From: Roseiarcus sp963732155
GTDB lineage: Bacteria; Pseudomonadota; Alphaproteobacteria; Rhizobiales; Beijerinckiaceae
NCBI GenBank assembly: GCA_963732155.1
Contig: CAVSYB010000015.1
Coordinates: forward strand, 124,001 to 188,000
DNA: 64,000 nt
Reading direction: 5' to 3'
In this document: positions 7,750-17,668 of the stretch, in pieces
Layout: every line of letters begins with the position of its first letter
Position numbering within the stretch: position 1 is the stretch's first letter
Notes under the pieces: generated by a model
Told to the model about the DNA's origin: nothing
The model's input: the letters and a program-made list of their open reading frames with translations, nothing else
Databases searched by the model: none
Translations under genes and position numbers: made by a program

Positions 7750-9041
7750 CGCATATTGCCGGTGTGCCCGAGCGAATAGCGTCCCGGCTGCGGCCACACC
7801 GTGAGGCCGTGCGGCATGCCGCCGACCGGGATGGTCCTGACCGAGCCGTCGCGCGTATCGATCGCATAGACGGCGCCGTCGTAGCGCGCCGACAGCCACA
7901 GCGTCGCGCCGTCGGCGCTGACATTGCCCATGTCGGGGCTGCCGCCGTTGGGGATCGGCCAGTTGGCGACGACTTCCCGGCTCTTGAAATCGATCACGGA
8001 TATGCTGCCCGCGCCCTGCCTGACGCCGGCCAGGTTGTGGGTGCCGCGATTGCTGACATAGAGCCGCTTGCCGTCGCGGCTCGGATAGAGGCCATGCGTG
8101 CCGACGCCGGTCGGAATGAAGCCGATCTCCCTGAACGGCTCGCCGCTGACCACCACGACGCCGTCGCCGAGCATATCGGCGACGAAGAACACCGCGCCGT
8201 CGGGCGAAACCCTGATGTCCTGCGGCATGTGCCCCGCCGCCAGCCTCAGGGTGCCGATCAGCGCGCGGCGGTTCATGTCGATCTTGACCAGCGAATTGTT
8301 ATATTCGCAGGTGAAGATCGCGTAGGAGCCGTCGACCGCAAAATCGGCGTGGTTGACGCCCGAGCATTGCGGGACGTTGATGTAGCCCTGCAGCGCCATC
8401 GTATGGGGATCGCGGAACTCCAGCCGGCGCATCGCCTCGGCGACGACGATCGCCGAGCGCCCGTCCGGCGTGAAGTACATGTTGTAGGCGTCGGGGACTT
8501 CGACCGGAGCGCCGGGCTTGCCGGTCTTCGGATCGATCGGCACCAGCGAGCCATGCGCCCCCGGCCCGCTGACGTCGCCGGTCACCCACAGCGTCTGCAG
8601 GTCCCAGGACGGCACGATGTGCTGGGGGCTGGCGCCGGCGGCGAAGTGATCGACGACGGCGAAGGTCCGGGGGTCGATGACGTCGACCTTGCCGGTGATG
8701 AGGTTCGGCGAATAGATGCGCGGCAAGGCGCCGGCCACCGCCGGACTGAAATTGTTGGCGCGGGTCTCCGAATAAATGTTGCTGGGATCGACGACCGGCG
8801 GCGCGCCATCCGACGGAGGCAGGGTGAACGAATCGGGCGGGCCCAGTTCGTAGGCGGCGCGCCGGATGAACTCCTCGGGTCCGCTGTCGCCCTCGACGAA
8901 ATGGCGGCAGAGCGCGGCGCATTGACCGGCGGTCACGCAATAGGTCGAGACGGGCAGCGATTGCGCGCTCTCCAACAGCGAATCCGACCCGGCGGCGGCG
9001 CATAAAGCCAAAACCAGCAAGCGAAGAGGCGACGACGTCAT
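7746..9041 (-). CDS. Exported YVTN-type beta-propeller protein
   Basis: 431 residues from ATG 9041 (a TTG two codons upstream is also possible). A hydrophobic N-terminus (LRLLVLALCAAAGS) suggests Sec export. The body from about residue 95 to the end is a series of roughly 40-residue blades with the pattern 'V.VID..T..VV....VG..P.H......D....V' (for example GKVDVIDPRTFAVVDHF and GSISVIDFKSREVV), typical of YVTN/YncE-like propellers. Cysteines near residues 37-47 and 225-245 could form disulphides. Such proteins serve as periplasmic scaffolds or binding proteins. Partner unknown. The upstream region is shared with the divergent ClC gene. Confidence 0.85.
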   Translation of the reverse strand: MTSSPLRLLVLALCAAAGSDSLLESAQSLPVSTYCVTAGQCAALCRHFVEGDSGPEEFIRRAAYELGPPDSFTLPPSDGAPPVVDPSNIYSETRANNFSPAVAGALPRIYSPNLITGKVDVIDPRTFAVVDHFAAGASPQHIVPSWDLQTLWVTGDVSGPGAHGSLVPIDPKTGKPGAPVEVPDAYNMYFTPDGRSAIVVAEAMRRLEFRDPHTMALQGYINVPQCSGVNHADFAVDGSYAIFTCEYNNSLVKIDMNRRALIGTLRLAAGHMPQDIRVSPDGAVFFVADMLGDGVVVVSGEPFREIGFIPTGVGTHGLYPSRDGKRLYVSNRGTHNLAGVRQGAGSISVIDFKSREVVANWPIPNGGSPDMGNVSADGATLWLSARYDGAVYAIDTRDGSVRTIPVGGMPHGLTVWPQPGRYSLGHTGNMR

Positions 9042-9324
9042 CGTCAAAGCTGTTCTTTCAGTCGGCGTCGGCCCTTGCCGCCGCGAGGCGCGACTCCAAC
9101 CGACAATGCCGCAGCGTAAATGACTGCCAGATGAACGATTGCGGCGTTTTCACCGCAAAACGAGGGCGGCCAGGCGCCGATTCGGCCGGCGGCGGCCCCC
9201 GTTCGGCGACCCGACGGGAAGGCCGTGCGATCGCCGCGTCGCCCCGCCGCAGGGCCGCGGCGTTGCCTTGGCGGCGCGGATAGGTTTTAGGTTCCCCCGA
9301 AGCGACTCACCCGGGAAGGGGCGG

Positions 9325-11142
9325 ATGAAGGTTCCCACGCCAACGCGCGATCTTCAGCCGCGCGCCCCCGAGCCGCCGCACATGGGCATCGCCGCCCTAT
9401 GCGCTCTGGCGGCGATCGTCGGCGTCGTCACCGGCTTCGGCGCCTTGCTGTTCCGCCTGATGATCAGCTTCGTCCACAACCTGTTTTTCCTGCAAACGAT
9501 TTCGCTGAACTACGATTCCAGCCAGTACACGCCCTTCGATCCCTGGGGTCCGTGGGTGATTCTGGTTCCCGTCGTCGGCTCGCTCATCGTCACCTTCGTC
9601 GTGGCCAATTTCGCCCCTGAGGCCAAGGGCCACGGCGTGCCCGAGGTGATGGACGCGATCTATTACAAGGGCGGCGTGATCCGCCCCGTCGTCGCGGCGG
9701 CCAAATCGCTCGCCTCGGCCGTGGCGATCGGCACCGGCGCCGCGGTCGGCCGCGAAGGCCCGATCATCCAGATCGGCTCGGCGCTCGGCTCGACCTTCGG
9801 CCAGATCATCAAATTGTCGGCCGGTCAGCGCATCACGCTGGTCGCCGCCGGCGCCGGCGCCGGCATCGCCGCGACGTTCAACACGCCGATCGGCGGCGTT
9901 CTGTTCGTCACCGAGTTGATGCTGCCGGAAGTCAGCGTCAACACGTTCCTGCCCGTCGCGACGGCGACCGGCCTCGCCACGTTTGTCGGCCGGCTGTTCT
10001 TCGGACCCAATCCCGCCTTCCTCGCGCCGCCGCTGACGCCGCTCCCCAACGACCTGACGGCCGGCGCCTTCACGCTGCTGCTGTATATCGCGCTCGGCGC
10101 GGTCACCGGCGTCGCCGCCGCGGCGTTCATCCGCAGCCTGCATCTCATGGAGGACGTTTTCGACAAAATCCCGGGCCGCTACCTTCGCCACGCGCTCGGC
10201 ATGCTGTTGGTCGGCGTGCTGATCTACGCGCTGTTCGAGACATTCGGCCATTACTACGTCGAGGGCGTCGGCTATGCGACGATTCAAGGCATTCTGGGCG
10301 GCCAGCTCGCCGGGGTCGAACTGCTCGCGCTGCTGTTCGCGTGCAAGATGGCCGCCACCTCCATCAGTCTCGGCGCGGGATCGTCGGGCGGCGTGTTCTC
10401 GCCGTCGCTCTACATGGGCGCAACCCTGGGCGCGGCTTTCGCCGGCGCTCTCGCCAGCCTGCTTCACATTTCCGTCAGCGCGCCCGCCTTCGCGATGGTC
10501 GGGATGGGCGCAATGGTCGGAGGGGGCACCGGCGCGGCGATGACCGCCGTCACCATGATCTTCGAGATGACGCGAAACTACGACATCGTGCTGCCGATGA
10601 TTCTCGCCGTCGGCGCCAGCCTCGCCACCCGCCGCCTGCTGTCGCGCGAGAACATCTACACGCTCAAGCTGATCCGGCGCGGCCATCCGGTGCCGCGCGG
10701 CCTGCACGCCAACATGTTCCTCGTGCAGGCCGCGAGGGACGTGATGGAGACCGACGTCCCGATCCTCCCCGCCGAAAGCCGGCTCGACGAATTTCTGCTG
10801 CGGCCGGAGAACAAGGGCGCCATTCGTCACGTGGTCGTCACGCGCGAGGGCAGAATCTTCGGGGTGCTGCGCATCAACACGCGCATCCGCAGCCCGCAGG
10901 CCCAGGCGCAAAGCGGCGTGACGCTCGGCGCGGTCGCGCAAAAGAACTTCACGATCGTGCGCGAAGGCGAGGCGATGTTCGACGTGATCACCCGCATGTC
11001 GCGCAAGGACGCGACGATGGCGCTGGTCGTCTCGGCGCAGGCGGGCAAGGCGCCGCCGCGTCCGGGCCATATCCTGGGCGTCATCACCAAGGAGCACGTC
11101 GCCGATTCCGTCGCGAGGTCGGTGAACATCTATCCCGGCTGA
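9325..11142 (+). CDS. ClC-family chloride channel/antiporter with C-terminal CBS domains
   Basis: 605 residues from ATG 9325, preceded by GGGAAGGGG. The membrane part (about residues 20-445) shows the three ClC selectivity motifs in order: GHGVPEV near residue 108, GREGP with the gating glutamate at about residue 144, and GSSGGVFSPSLYMGA near residue 352. These belong to inner-membrane chloride channels or 2Cl-/H+ exchangers that help in acid or charge balance. Two CBS domains follow (about residues 475-600), typical of the longer bacterial and eukaryotic branch, and may sense nucleotides. The in-frame extension upstream to 9139 has no coding character and no membrane segment. Confidence 0.95.
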   Translation: MKVPTPTRDLQPRAPEPPHMGIAALCALAAIVGVVTGFGALLFRLMISFVHNLFFLQTISLNYDSSQYTPFDPWGPWVILVPVVGSLIVTFVVANFAPEAKGHGVPEVMDAIYYKGGVIRPVVAAAKSLASAVAIGTGAAVGREGPIIQIGSALGSTFGQIIKLSAGQRITLVAAGAGAGIAATFNTPIGGVLFVTELMLPEVSVNTFLPVATATGLATFVGRLFFGPNPAFLAPPLTPLPNDLTAGAFTLLLYIALGAVTGVAAAAFIRSLHLMEDVFDKIPGRYLRHALGMLLVGVLIYALFETFGHYYVEGVGYATIQGILGGQLAGVELLALLFACKMAATSISLGAGSSGGVFSPSLYMGATLGAAFAGALASLLHISVSAPAFAMVGMGAMVGGGTGAAMTAVTMIFEMTRNYDIVLPMILAVGASLATRRLLSRENIYTLKLIRRGHPVPRGLHANMFLVQAARDVMETDVPILPAESRLDEFLLRPENKGAIRHVVVTREGRIFGVLRINTRIRSPQAQAQSGVTLGAVAQKNFTIVREGEAMFDVITRMSRKDATMALVVSAQAGKAPPRPGHILGVITKEHVADSVARSVNIYPG

Positions 11143-11341
11143 CGAGCCGGCCCCGACGGCGATCGTTCCCGATTGACTTGCCAGGAAAGCCGAACCAATG
11201 GCAACATACCGGGGGAATCGGCGATTTTCGGGGGCATGGGTTTGCCTTTCCCCGGTGAAGTACCGCGCCGCGCTGCGCCGATTTCCCAAACTTGCGGAGC
11301 GGAACCGGGATCGGTTTGAGAAACAGGAAGGAGCGTTCACA

Positions 11342-11578
11342 ATGATCAAGACATTCGTCCTTTGCACATCGCTGGCGTTTGGTCTGGCGACCGCCGCCGA
11401 CGCCGCGATTTCGCCCGCCCCTGTCGGCGGCGGAGCCGCGATCGTCAAAATCGCCGAAGGGTGCGGCGCGGGCTTCTGGCGTGGTCCAGGCGGACACTGC
11501 CATCCCTACGCGCGTGGCCGCGCGTGCCCGGGGGGCTACCACCTCGGCCCGGACGCTCGCAGATGCTGGCCGAACTGA
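11342..11578 (+). CDS. Tiny exported GCG-motif protein
   Basis: 78 residues with AGGAAGGAG before ATG 11342. A clean signal peptide (MIKTFVLCTSLAFGLATA, cleavage after ADA) precedes a 55-residue mature protein. The mature part is made of a Gly/Cys/Arg/Pro-rich motif: GCGAGFWRGPGGHCHP, then CPGGYHLGPDARRCWPN. This fits the small rhizobial 'GCG...CRPN' secreted proteins of unknown role; the four cysteines probably form two disulphides in the periplasm. It is monocistronic, with a strong terminator 38 bases after the stop. Confidence 0.8.
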   Translation: MIKTFVLCTSLAFGLATAADAAISPAPVGGGAAIVKIAEGCGAGFWRGPGGHCHPYARGRACPGGYHLGPDARRCWPN

Positions 11579-11615
11579 GCGCGGCTGCAACGGTGAAGGA
11601 TATAACGCGTAAGGA

Positions 11616-11646
11616 GGCCGGACCGCCAAGGTCCGGCCATTTTATT
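11616..11646 (+). terminator. Rho-independent terminator
   Basis: GGCCGGACC (11616-11624), loop GCCAA, GGTCCGGCC (11630-11638), then ATTTTATTT. The nine-base perfect GC-rich stem plus T-rich tail ends the small GCG-motif gene on the plus strand. The adaptor gene ends on the other strand 35 bases further on. Confidence 0.85.
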
Positions 11647-11680
11647 TGCCGGCGCGGAGCGCGACCGGCGCCGAGACGCC

Positions 11681-12991
11681 TCAATCGATGAAGGCGTGGC
11701 GAAGCGTCGAGGACAACGGCGAAATCAGATAGTTCAGCACGGTGCGCTCGCCCGACGCCACGATGACCTGCGACGGCATGCCCGCTCTCACCCTCGAGCG
11801 GAGTTCTTCGGGGATGTCGGCTTTGTCGAGAACCACGATGCCTCGGTAGTAGGGCTGCTTGGACGCCTCATCGATCAGCCGATCGTGCGAAATGGATTCA
11901 AGGCGACCCATCAGCAACGGAATGAGACGCGAGTGAAAGGCGGGGAATCGAATCTCGGCCTCCTGTCCGGCGCGCACGCCGTCGATGTCGGTCGGGGAGA
12001 ACTGCGCCTCGACGATCAGGCGCTCCTTCTCGGGGACGATATCGAGCAGCGCCTCGCCGGGGCGCACGACCTGTCCGATGGTGAAGACTTTGAGGTTCTG
12101 CACCGTGCCCGAAACCGGCGCGCTGACGTCGATCCGTCGCAAAACGTCCTGCGCCACCGTGAGCTTTTCGCGAAGGTCGGAAATCTTCTGGCGCGTGTCG
12201 ACGAGCGAAGAGGCCACTTCTTCCTGAAATTTCTCCCTAAGCTGCTGGACCTGATATTTATATTCTCCGATCTGTCCCTCCGCCTTGGCGGCGTCGGTGA
12301 TCGCCTGGCCGATGACGCCCTGCAGCCGCTCGCGCTCGCGCTCCATTGAATAGAGCCGCGTGACGGGCACCAGGTTCTTCTCGCTCAGCGTGCGCAGGCC
12401 GTTCAGCTCCTTCTCGATGAAGGCGATTTGCTTCTCCGTCGATTCTTTTTGAACCCGCACGCCCTCGATCTGGATCGCAAGCTGCTCGATCCGCGACTTG
12501 AGCACGTCGATCTGCCCCTGAAGGGAATCGCGGCGCTTGGCGAAGTCCGCCTGCTGATCGGCCATGACACGCGAGAAATAAGGATCGTCGGCATGGTCCT
12601 CGAACTCGCGCGGCCACGCGATCGTCTCCTTCTGGTCGCGCTCGGCGATCAATCGGGCCTCGATCGCGAGAGCCGATAAGAACTGATTGTCGAGCGCGTC
12701 GAAAGCCGCCTTGGCCTGGACGTTCTCGAGGCGGAACAGCGTCTCGCCGACGGCGACGCTGTCGCCTTCCTTGACCAGGATGGCCCGGATGATCCCGCCC
12801 TCGAGATGCTGCACCGTCTTGTGATTGGTCTCGATCGAGACGACGCCGGGCGCCTCGACGGCCCGATCGATCTTCGTGACGGCAGCCCAGCCGCCGACGA
12901 TGCCGAACGTCGAGAGGATCAGCCCATAGCCGACGGCGGCGATCCCGCGCCAATTGGTCGGTCGCTTCGCGCTGGGCGGTAGGGAGTTCAT
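11681..12991 (-). CDS. Type I secretion membrane-fusion (HlyD/PrtE-type) adaptor
   Basis: 436 residues. A single N-terminal transmembrane helix (about 19-40) is followed by the first half of a lipoyl-like domain (GVVSIETNHKTVQHLEGGII). A long coiled coil covers residues 120-290, the second lipoyl half has VSAPVSGTVQNL, and a beta-barrel region ends in RTVLNYLISPL, the typical C-terminus of PrtE/RsaE-type adaptors. It bridges the inner-membrane ABC exporter to a TolC-type outer-membrane channel. Its ATG overlaps the exporter stop by 4 bases (ATGA), so the two are made together. It is the last gene of the secretion operon. Confidence 0.95.
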   Translation of the reverse strand: MNSLPPSAKRPTNWRGIAAVGYGLILSTFGIVGGWAAVTKIDRAVEAPGVVSIETNHKTVQHLEGGIIRAILVKEGDSVAVGETLFRLENVQAKAAFDALDNQFLSALAIEARLIAERDQKETIAWPREFEDHADDPYFSRVMADQQADFAKRRDSLQGQIDVLKSRIEQLAIQIEGVRVQKESTEKQIAFIEKELNGLRTLSEKNLVPVTRLYSMERERERLQGVIGQAITDAAKAEGQIGEYKYQVQQLREKFQEEVASSLVDTRQKISDLREKLTVAQDVLRRIDVSAPVSGTVQNLKVFTIGQVVRPGEALLDIVPEKERLIVEAQFSPTDIDGVRAGQEAEIRFPAFHSRLIPLLMGRLESISHDRLIDEASKQPYYRGIVVLDKADIPEELRSRVRAGMPSQVIVASGERTVLNYLISPLSSTLRHAFID

Positions 12992-14754
12992 GACTGGCTC
13001 GCCCTGTTTTCATTGGTCGGGGCCACGGGATTCGATCCCTGCCCGGGGGCGCTCTTGACCACTCTCGGCCCGGTGACGCGGCGCAAGATCTCGTCTCTGG
13101 CGCCGTACGCCTGCACCATTCCCTCATGCAGGATCAACAGCTTGTCGACGACGGACAGAATGTTGACCTTATGGGTCACCAGGATCACCGTCGCGCCGAT
13201 CGCCTTCAGCTTCTGCAGCGCCGCCAACAGCGCCTCCTCGCCGGCCGCGTCGAGATTGGCGTTCGGTTCGTCGAGGACGATCAGACTGGGCGCGCGATAA
13301 AGGCTTCTGGCGAAACCGATGCGCTGGCGCTGGCCGCCCGACAGAACCTGCCCGTTATCGCCGATGCTGGTGTTATAGCCTTCCGGCAGATTCTGGATCA
13401 GGTCATGGCAGCCGGCGAGCTGGGCCGCCGCGATCACCGCCTCGTCGTCGATTTCGTCGAACCGGGCGATGTTCTCCGCGACGGTGCCGCCGAACAATTC
13501 GACGTCCTGGGGCAGGTATCCGAGGTGGCGACCCAGTTCCCTGGAGTCCCAGTGCATGAGATCGGCACCGTCGAGGCGGACCGCCCCGGCGCTGACGCGC
13601 CACACGCCCACCAGAACGCGTGCAAGGGTCGACTTGCCGGCGGCGCTCGGACCGACAATGCCGAGCAGTTCGCCGGCGCCGACTGCAAATGACACGCCGC
13701 GCAGGATCGGCGCGCGTCCGCCGGGCGCGCCGGCGACGATGTTTTCCACGGCCACCGCGCCGAGCGGGCGCGGCAGCGATATCCGCTCCGGTTCCGCTCC
13801 CACCAGAGTCAACAGCCGGCCCATGCGGCCGAAGGCTTCGCGCGCCCCGAGAAAACCCTTCCAGTTCGCAACGGCAAGCTCGATCGGCTGGAGCGCGCGC
13901 CCGATCAAGATGGACGCCGCGATCATCATGCCCGCGGAAATTTCGTGCTGAACCGCCAGATACGCCCCGACGCCAAGAATCAGGGTTTGCAGCAACATTC
14001 GAAAGAACTTGGTGAAGGCGACGATCGCGCCCGCCCTGTCGCTCGCCCTGGCCTGCAGCGCGAGAACCTCGGAATGGTGTCGGCCCCAGCGCCCGATCAG
14101 CGCGTCGATCATCCCCATCGCCTGGACGACCTCGGTGTTGCGAAAAGTCGACTGGGCGCTCTGCCCCGCCGTCATGCTCGCTTTCGAGGCGGCGAGCAGC
14201 GTGTTGCGGGTGACGATCTCGTTCAGCAGCGCCAGTCCCAGCGTCGTCAGGCCGCCGACGACCGCGATGGCGCCAAACCACGGGTGCAGTACGAACGCCG
14301 CCAGAATGAAGACGGGAAACCACGGCGCGTCGCAGAACGCGATCAGGCCGGAGCCGGTCAGAAATTCGCGAATGACGTCGACGTCGCGCAGATGTTGTTG
14401 ATTGACGGCGTCCGGTTGCAGCAGGACGCCCTGATAGACGACCTTGAACATCGGAGCCGCGAAGCGCTCATCGAACAGGACGCCGGCGCGCACCAGCAGC
14501 CGCGAGCGCAGCGTCTCCAGCGCCGCCCATACCATCAACAGCGCTGCGGCAATGACCGTGAGCCCGGCGAGCGTCGCCAGATTGCGGGTGCCGAGCACCC
14601 GATCGTAGATCTGGAGCATATACAGGGGACTGACGAACATCAGCAGATTCAGGAAGAAGCTGAATATGATCGCCGAGGCGAACGCCGGGGCGATCGCTCT
14701 GATCCCGCTGCGCAAGGCGTCATTGGCGGGGCGTCGCGCTTTGGCGTTTCTCAT
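12988..14754 (-). CDS. Type I secretion ABC transporter (PrtD/RsaD type)
   Basis: 588 residues from ATG 14754, chosen for the AAGGA about 9 bases upstream and because PrtD-type exporters are near 570-590 residues. In-frame starts at 14826 and 14943 would add a poorly structured N-terminal tail. Six membrane helices occupy residues 20-310. The ATPase follows: Walker A GPSAAGKST near residue 378, signature LSGGQRQR, Walker B with LIVLDEPNANLD, and an H-loop in VILVTHK. All catalytic residues are intact. There is no N-terminal peptidase C39 domain, so substrates carry uncleaved C-terminal signals. The two adjacent large proteins are the likely cargo. Confidence 0.95.
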   Translation of the reverse strand: MRNAKARRPANDALRSGIRAIAPAFASAIIFSFFLNLLMFVSPLYMLQIYDRVLGTRNLATLAGLTVIAAALLMVWAALETLRSRLLVRAGVLFDERFAAPMFKVVYQGVLLQPDAVNQQHLRDVDVIREFLTGSGLIAFCDAPWFPVFILAAFVLHPWFGAIAVVGGLTTLGLALLNEIVTRNTLLAASKASMTAGQSAQSTFRNTEVVQAMGMIDALIGRWGRHHSEVLALQARASDRAGAIVAFTKFFRMLLQTLILGVGAYLAVQHEISAGMMIAASILIGRALQPIELAVANWKGFLGAREAFGRMGRLLTLVGAEPERISLPRPLGAVAVENIVAGAPGGRAPILRGVSFAVGAGELLGIVGPSAAGKSTLARVLVGVWRVSAGAVRLDGADLMHWDSRELGRHLGYLPQDVELFGGTVAENIARFDEIDDEAVIAAAQLAGCHDLIQNLPEGYNTSIGDNGQVLSGGQRQRIGFARSLYRAPSLIVLDEPNANLDAAGEEALLAALQKLKAIGATVILVTHKVNILSVVDKLLILHEGMVQAYGARDEILRRVTGPRVVKSAPGQGSNPVAPTNENRASQS

Positions 14755-14957
14755 TGCCTGGGTCCTTTTCCCGCGATCAAGAACAGACGTCGTCAAATCC
14801 GAACCGATTGTTGAAGCGCGATCCATAACGACCGGCGGCTTGCCGGACGGGACCACGTCTCGAGACTCAGCCTGCGAGAGCGCGACCGATCTTGCGGCCA
14901 GGCTGACCGGCGGCGACCTGCAGGGCGAGCCCGGCTGCATCAACGACGCGCGCGTTG

Positions 14958-17369
14958 CTAGGCCGAGTGAAACACCCCGGCGAGATCCGTGGTTGGGAGC
15001 ACGCCCACCAATTTGATGATCGCGTCCAGCGATTGGTCGAAGACGTGGTTGCCCGCCACATCGACGAAGACGTACGAATCTCCCCTGTATGAAAAGAGCA
15101 CGGCCTGATGCGCCGTCGCCGCGCCCGCCATTGTCGCGGCGGCGCTCGCCGCGGCGAGCAGACTGGCGGAGGCGTCGATGGAGGTCTGCTGGGAGGAACT
15201 CAAGCCGAGGCCATTGACGAACGCGTCGGCGACCGTCGCGGCGCCCACATTGACCTGATCCTTGCTAATCAGCCCGGCGATCGCAACGTGGGTCGCGCCA
15301 TCCGCGAGATAGAGAAGGCCCGGCCCTGTCCCCAACGCGACGGTGACGGCCTCGGAGGCCGCCATGTCGGTGATCGCGCCGCCTCCGGCGCCGAGCGCGA
15401 TCGACACCTGTCGCCCGCCAGCGGCCAGATCGCCAATCGCGCCGGCGTCCAACGTCAGGAAACCGTCGAGCCCGCTGGCGTCGATGACGAGACTCGAGCC
15501 GTCGACGGCCTTGACGCCTCGTATGGCGTCAATCTCCAGCGCGCCGCCCCCGGAAACTTCCAAGCTGGTCAGCGCGGGATCGATGATCGTTTGCACCGCA
15601 TTGGCGCCGCCCGACGAAACGATCGACAGAGCGCTGACATCGTCGGCGTCGATCAGGCCGATGCTTACCGGCGCGCTTTGCCCTGGCGCGCCAAGATCGA
15701 GCGCGAGCGCGATGGGCGCGGCCGCCGCGCTTGCGCCGCGGGCGAATCCGAGGATCACCGAGTTGAGATCGACGTCGATTTGGATCGTCGCGTTGTCGCC
15801 CAGATTCTCCAGCGCGACGCTGTCTTGCGCCTTCACGACGAAGTTACCCGAGCCGAGGCTGAGGTCCGTTGCGCCGTCGCTGAAGTCAATGCCGACCGTC
15901 AGGGCGCCCGACAGCTTTGAGGCGTCGAGGCGTGACGCCCCGAAGCTAGCGGCCGATTCCTGCAATGTAAGGCTTTCGCCGCCGATCACCTTGAGGCTGA
16001 ACTCCGCCGGCCCGCCGCCAGGCGTATCGAGGATGTTCAGTTCGTTCCCCTTCGCGCCCTGACTGTCGACGACGAGGCGAGTCGGTTGCGTTTCCGGCGA
16101 CGAACCCTCGGTCAGCGACACGTGGGTCGCGCCGTCGAGCGTCAGCTTCTGCGGCGCAAGCGCGGATGACGACGCCGCGTCATAGATAAGGGTGATTTCG
16201 GCGGTCGTGCGGCTCGAGACGTCGATCGAATCCGCCGCGCCAGCGTTGACCAGCGTCAATCCGCCCTGACCCGAGATGACCAGGCTCCACAGTTCGCCCG
16301 GGGCAAGGTCGAGGCTCTCGCCCGCCCCCGCCAACGTCACCGTAAGGTCTCGCGCGGCAGCGGAAATCGGCGCGAGATCGGCGGCCGGCAGCGCCGCCAT
16401 GACGCTCAGGGCGCCCGCCGTCTTTCCAACACCCGTCAAGGGTGCGGGACGCCAGAACCCGGCGCCGACTCCTTCGCCGCCGGCGTTGATCGCGCCGATG
16501 AGGCCGGCGGCCAGCGTCGGCTGGAGATTCGCGAGAGCCGGCTGCGCTTTTGCGGCGGAAGCGACGACATCCCGGCCGGGCGCGCCCGCAACGGCGGCGG
16601 TCTCGTCGCCGGCTTGATCCGTCCAAAGACGCGCCTCGCGGCTCTCCGCCGCGCCGGCTTGCGGACCGGACGACTCCGGCGCCGCGATCGTGGGCGCTCG
16701 CCAGGCGGCCGACGGCGCGACGGCAAGCGGCAGATCAGCCTCATAGAGAGCGGCGAAAGCCAGCGCGGCCTGTTCGACCGCCCGCCACGCGGCGTCCCCC
16801 TCGGCGCCGTCCGCGCCGCGGCCGCGCCACACGGCCGCCGCGAAGGTTTCGGTGAAGGCCCTGATCGCCGCGTCTTTCGCAGCGCCGGAGTGGACGTGAT
16901 GGCCGGACAGAAGATCGCCGTGCGGCGCCGCCGGCGGTTCGTTCGCCTGGGCGGGATGTTGCAACAGCGCGTCGACCGAAACCATCGCGGCTGCGACAAG
17001 GAGGCTCAGCAAGGCGGAGGGATGAGCGACGACGACGCCGGTCCTCGTGGAGGCCTGGGGCCTTGGAATCGTTGCCACATAGGCCTTGGTAAGGGCCGCG
17101 AAACTCGGGCCGGCGAGGGGCTGCGGCAGCGTCGCGCAAAAGAGATGATAGAGGCCGTCCATCCGCACGATGTGAACGACGACTTGCCCATCGGGGTGAC
17201 AGAAGACGAACCACGGATCGCCTTCATCCGACACGCCGCGGTCCGTCTCGACCGCGATGGCCGCCTGATTGAGCGCGTGTTCGACGCGATAGAGCTCGGC
17301 GAGCTCGTCGTTCGTCCAGGCGGCGCCCGACTTGGGCCTCCCCGGCCATTGCAGAACCGCCCTCCTCAT
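14958..17369 (-). CDS. 803-residue hybrid protein: unknown N-domain, membrane segment, type I secreted-type C-terminus
   Basis: Starts at ATG 17369 (a TTG at 17387 is weaker). Residues 19-105 form a compact domain I cannot name, with Trp, Tyr and acidic residues and a VFCHPDGQVVVHIVR core. A hydrophobic helix at about 118-136 (LLSLLVAAAMVSVDALL) follows, then a Pro/Ala-rich stretch. From about 330 on come Ala/Gly/Asp/Ser-rich beta-repeat segments like those of S-layer proteins. The last 45 residues (FSYRGDSYVFVDVAG... DAIIKLVGVL) match the C-terminal module of the giant protein upstream. It is the first gene of an operon with the ABC exporter and adaptor. The inferred role is substrate of, or partner to, this exporter. 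Confidence 0.8.
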   Translation of the reverse strand: MRRAVLQWPGRPKSGAAWTNDELAELYRVEHALNQAAIAVETDRGVSDEGDPWFVFCHPDGQVVVHIVRMDGLYHLFCATLPQPLAGPSFAALTKAYVATIPRPQASTRTGVVVAHPSALLSLLVAAAMVSVDALLQHPAQANEPPAAPHGDLLSGHHVHSGAAKDAAIRAFTETFAAAVWRGRGADGAEGDAAWRAVEQAALAFAALYEADLPLAVAPSAAWRAPTIAAPESSGPQAGAAESREARLWTDQAGDETAAVAGAPGRDVVASAAKAQPALANLQPTLAAGLIGAINAGGEGVGAGFWRPAPLTGVGKTAGALSVMAALPAADLAPISAAARDLTVTLAGAGESLDLAPGELWSLVISGQGGLTLVNAGAADSIDVSSRTTAEITLIYDAASSSALAPQKLTLDGATHVSLTEGSSPETQPTRLVVDSQGAKGNELNILDTPGGGPAEFSLKVIGGESLTLQESAASFGASRLDASKLSGALTVGIDFSDGATDLSLGSGNFVVKAQDSVALENLGDNATIQIDVDLNSVILGFARGASAAAAPIALALDLGAPGQSAPVSIGLIDADDVSALSIVSSGGANAVQTIIDPALTSLEVSGGGALEIDAIRGVKAVDGSSLVIDASGLDGFLTLDAGAIGDLAAGGRQVSIALGAGGGAITDMAASEAVTVALGTGPGLLYLADGATHVAIAGLISKDQVNVGAATVADAFVNGLGLSSSQQTSIDASASLLAAASAAATMAGAATAHQAVLFSYRGDSYVFVDVAGNHVFDQSLDAIIKLVGVLPTTDLAGVFHSA

Positions 17370-17668
17370 CCCAGCCCCGTCTATCAACCAGTCTTGAAAG
17401 CGCGCGCGATCACATCGTCGGTTGAATGCAACTAATCATTGCAACCTATGCGTGTCAATAACGGCGGGTCGAAATAAGCGCCCGCAAACACGGCCGCTCA
17501 GTTGATGGCGCGAAAAACGGTCCAGAACTGCGGCGGCGACCGCCGACGAGTCGTCGCATCTCGAATCGGAGCCGTTGCGCGAAGCGCGGTCGGCTCAGCG
17601 TTCGCCTGAGTATTGAAAACGCGGCCGCCGCGCGCGGGCGTCGCGACACTTCGCTCGGCGGTCGCCCC

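Noticed and set aside
9397..11448. Minus-strand open frame opposite the ClC gene
   Set aside because: Antisense shadow of the ClC channel, with no membrane or catalytic motif.
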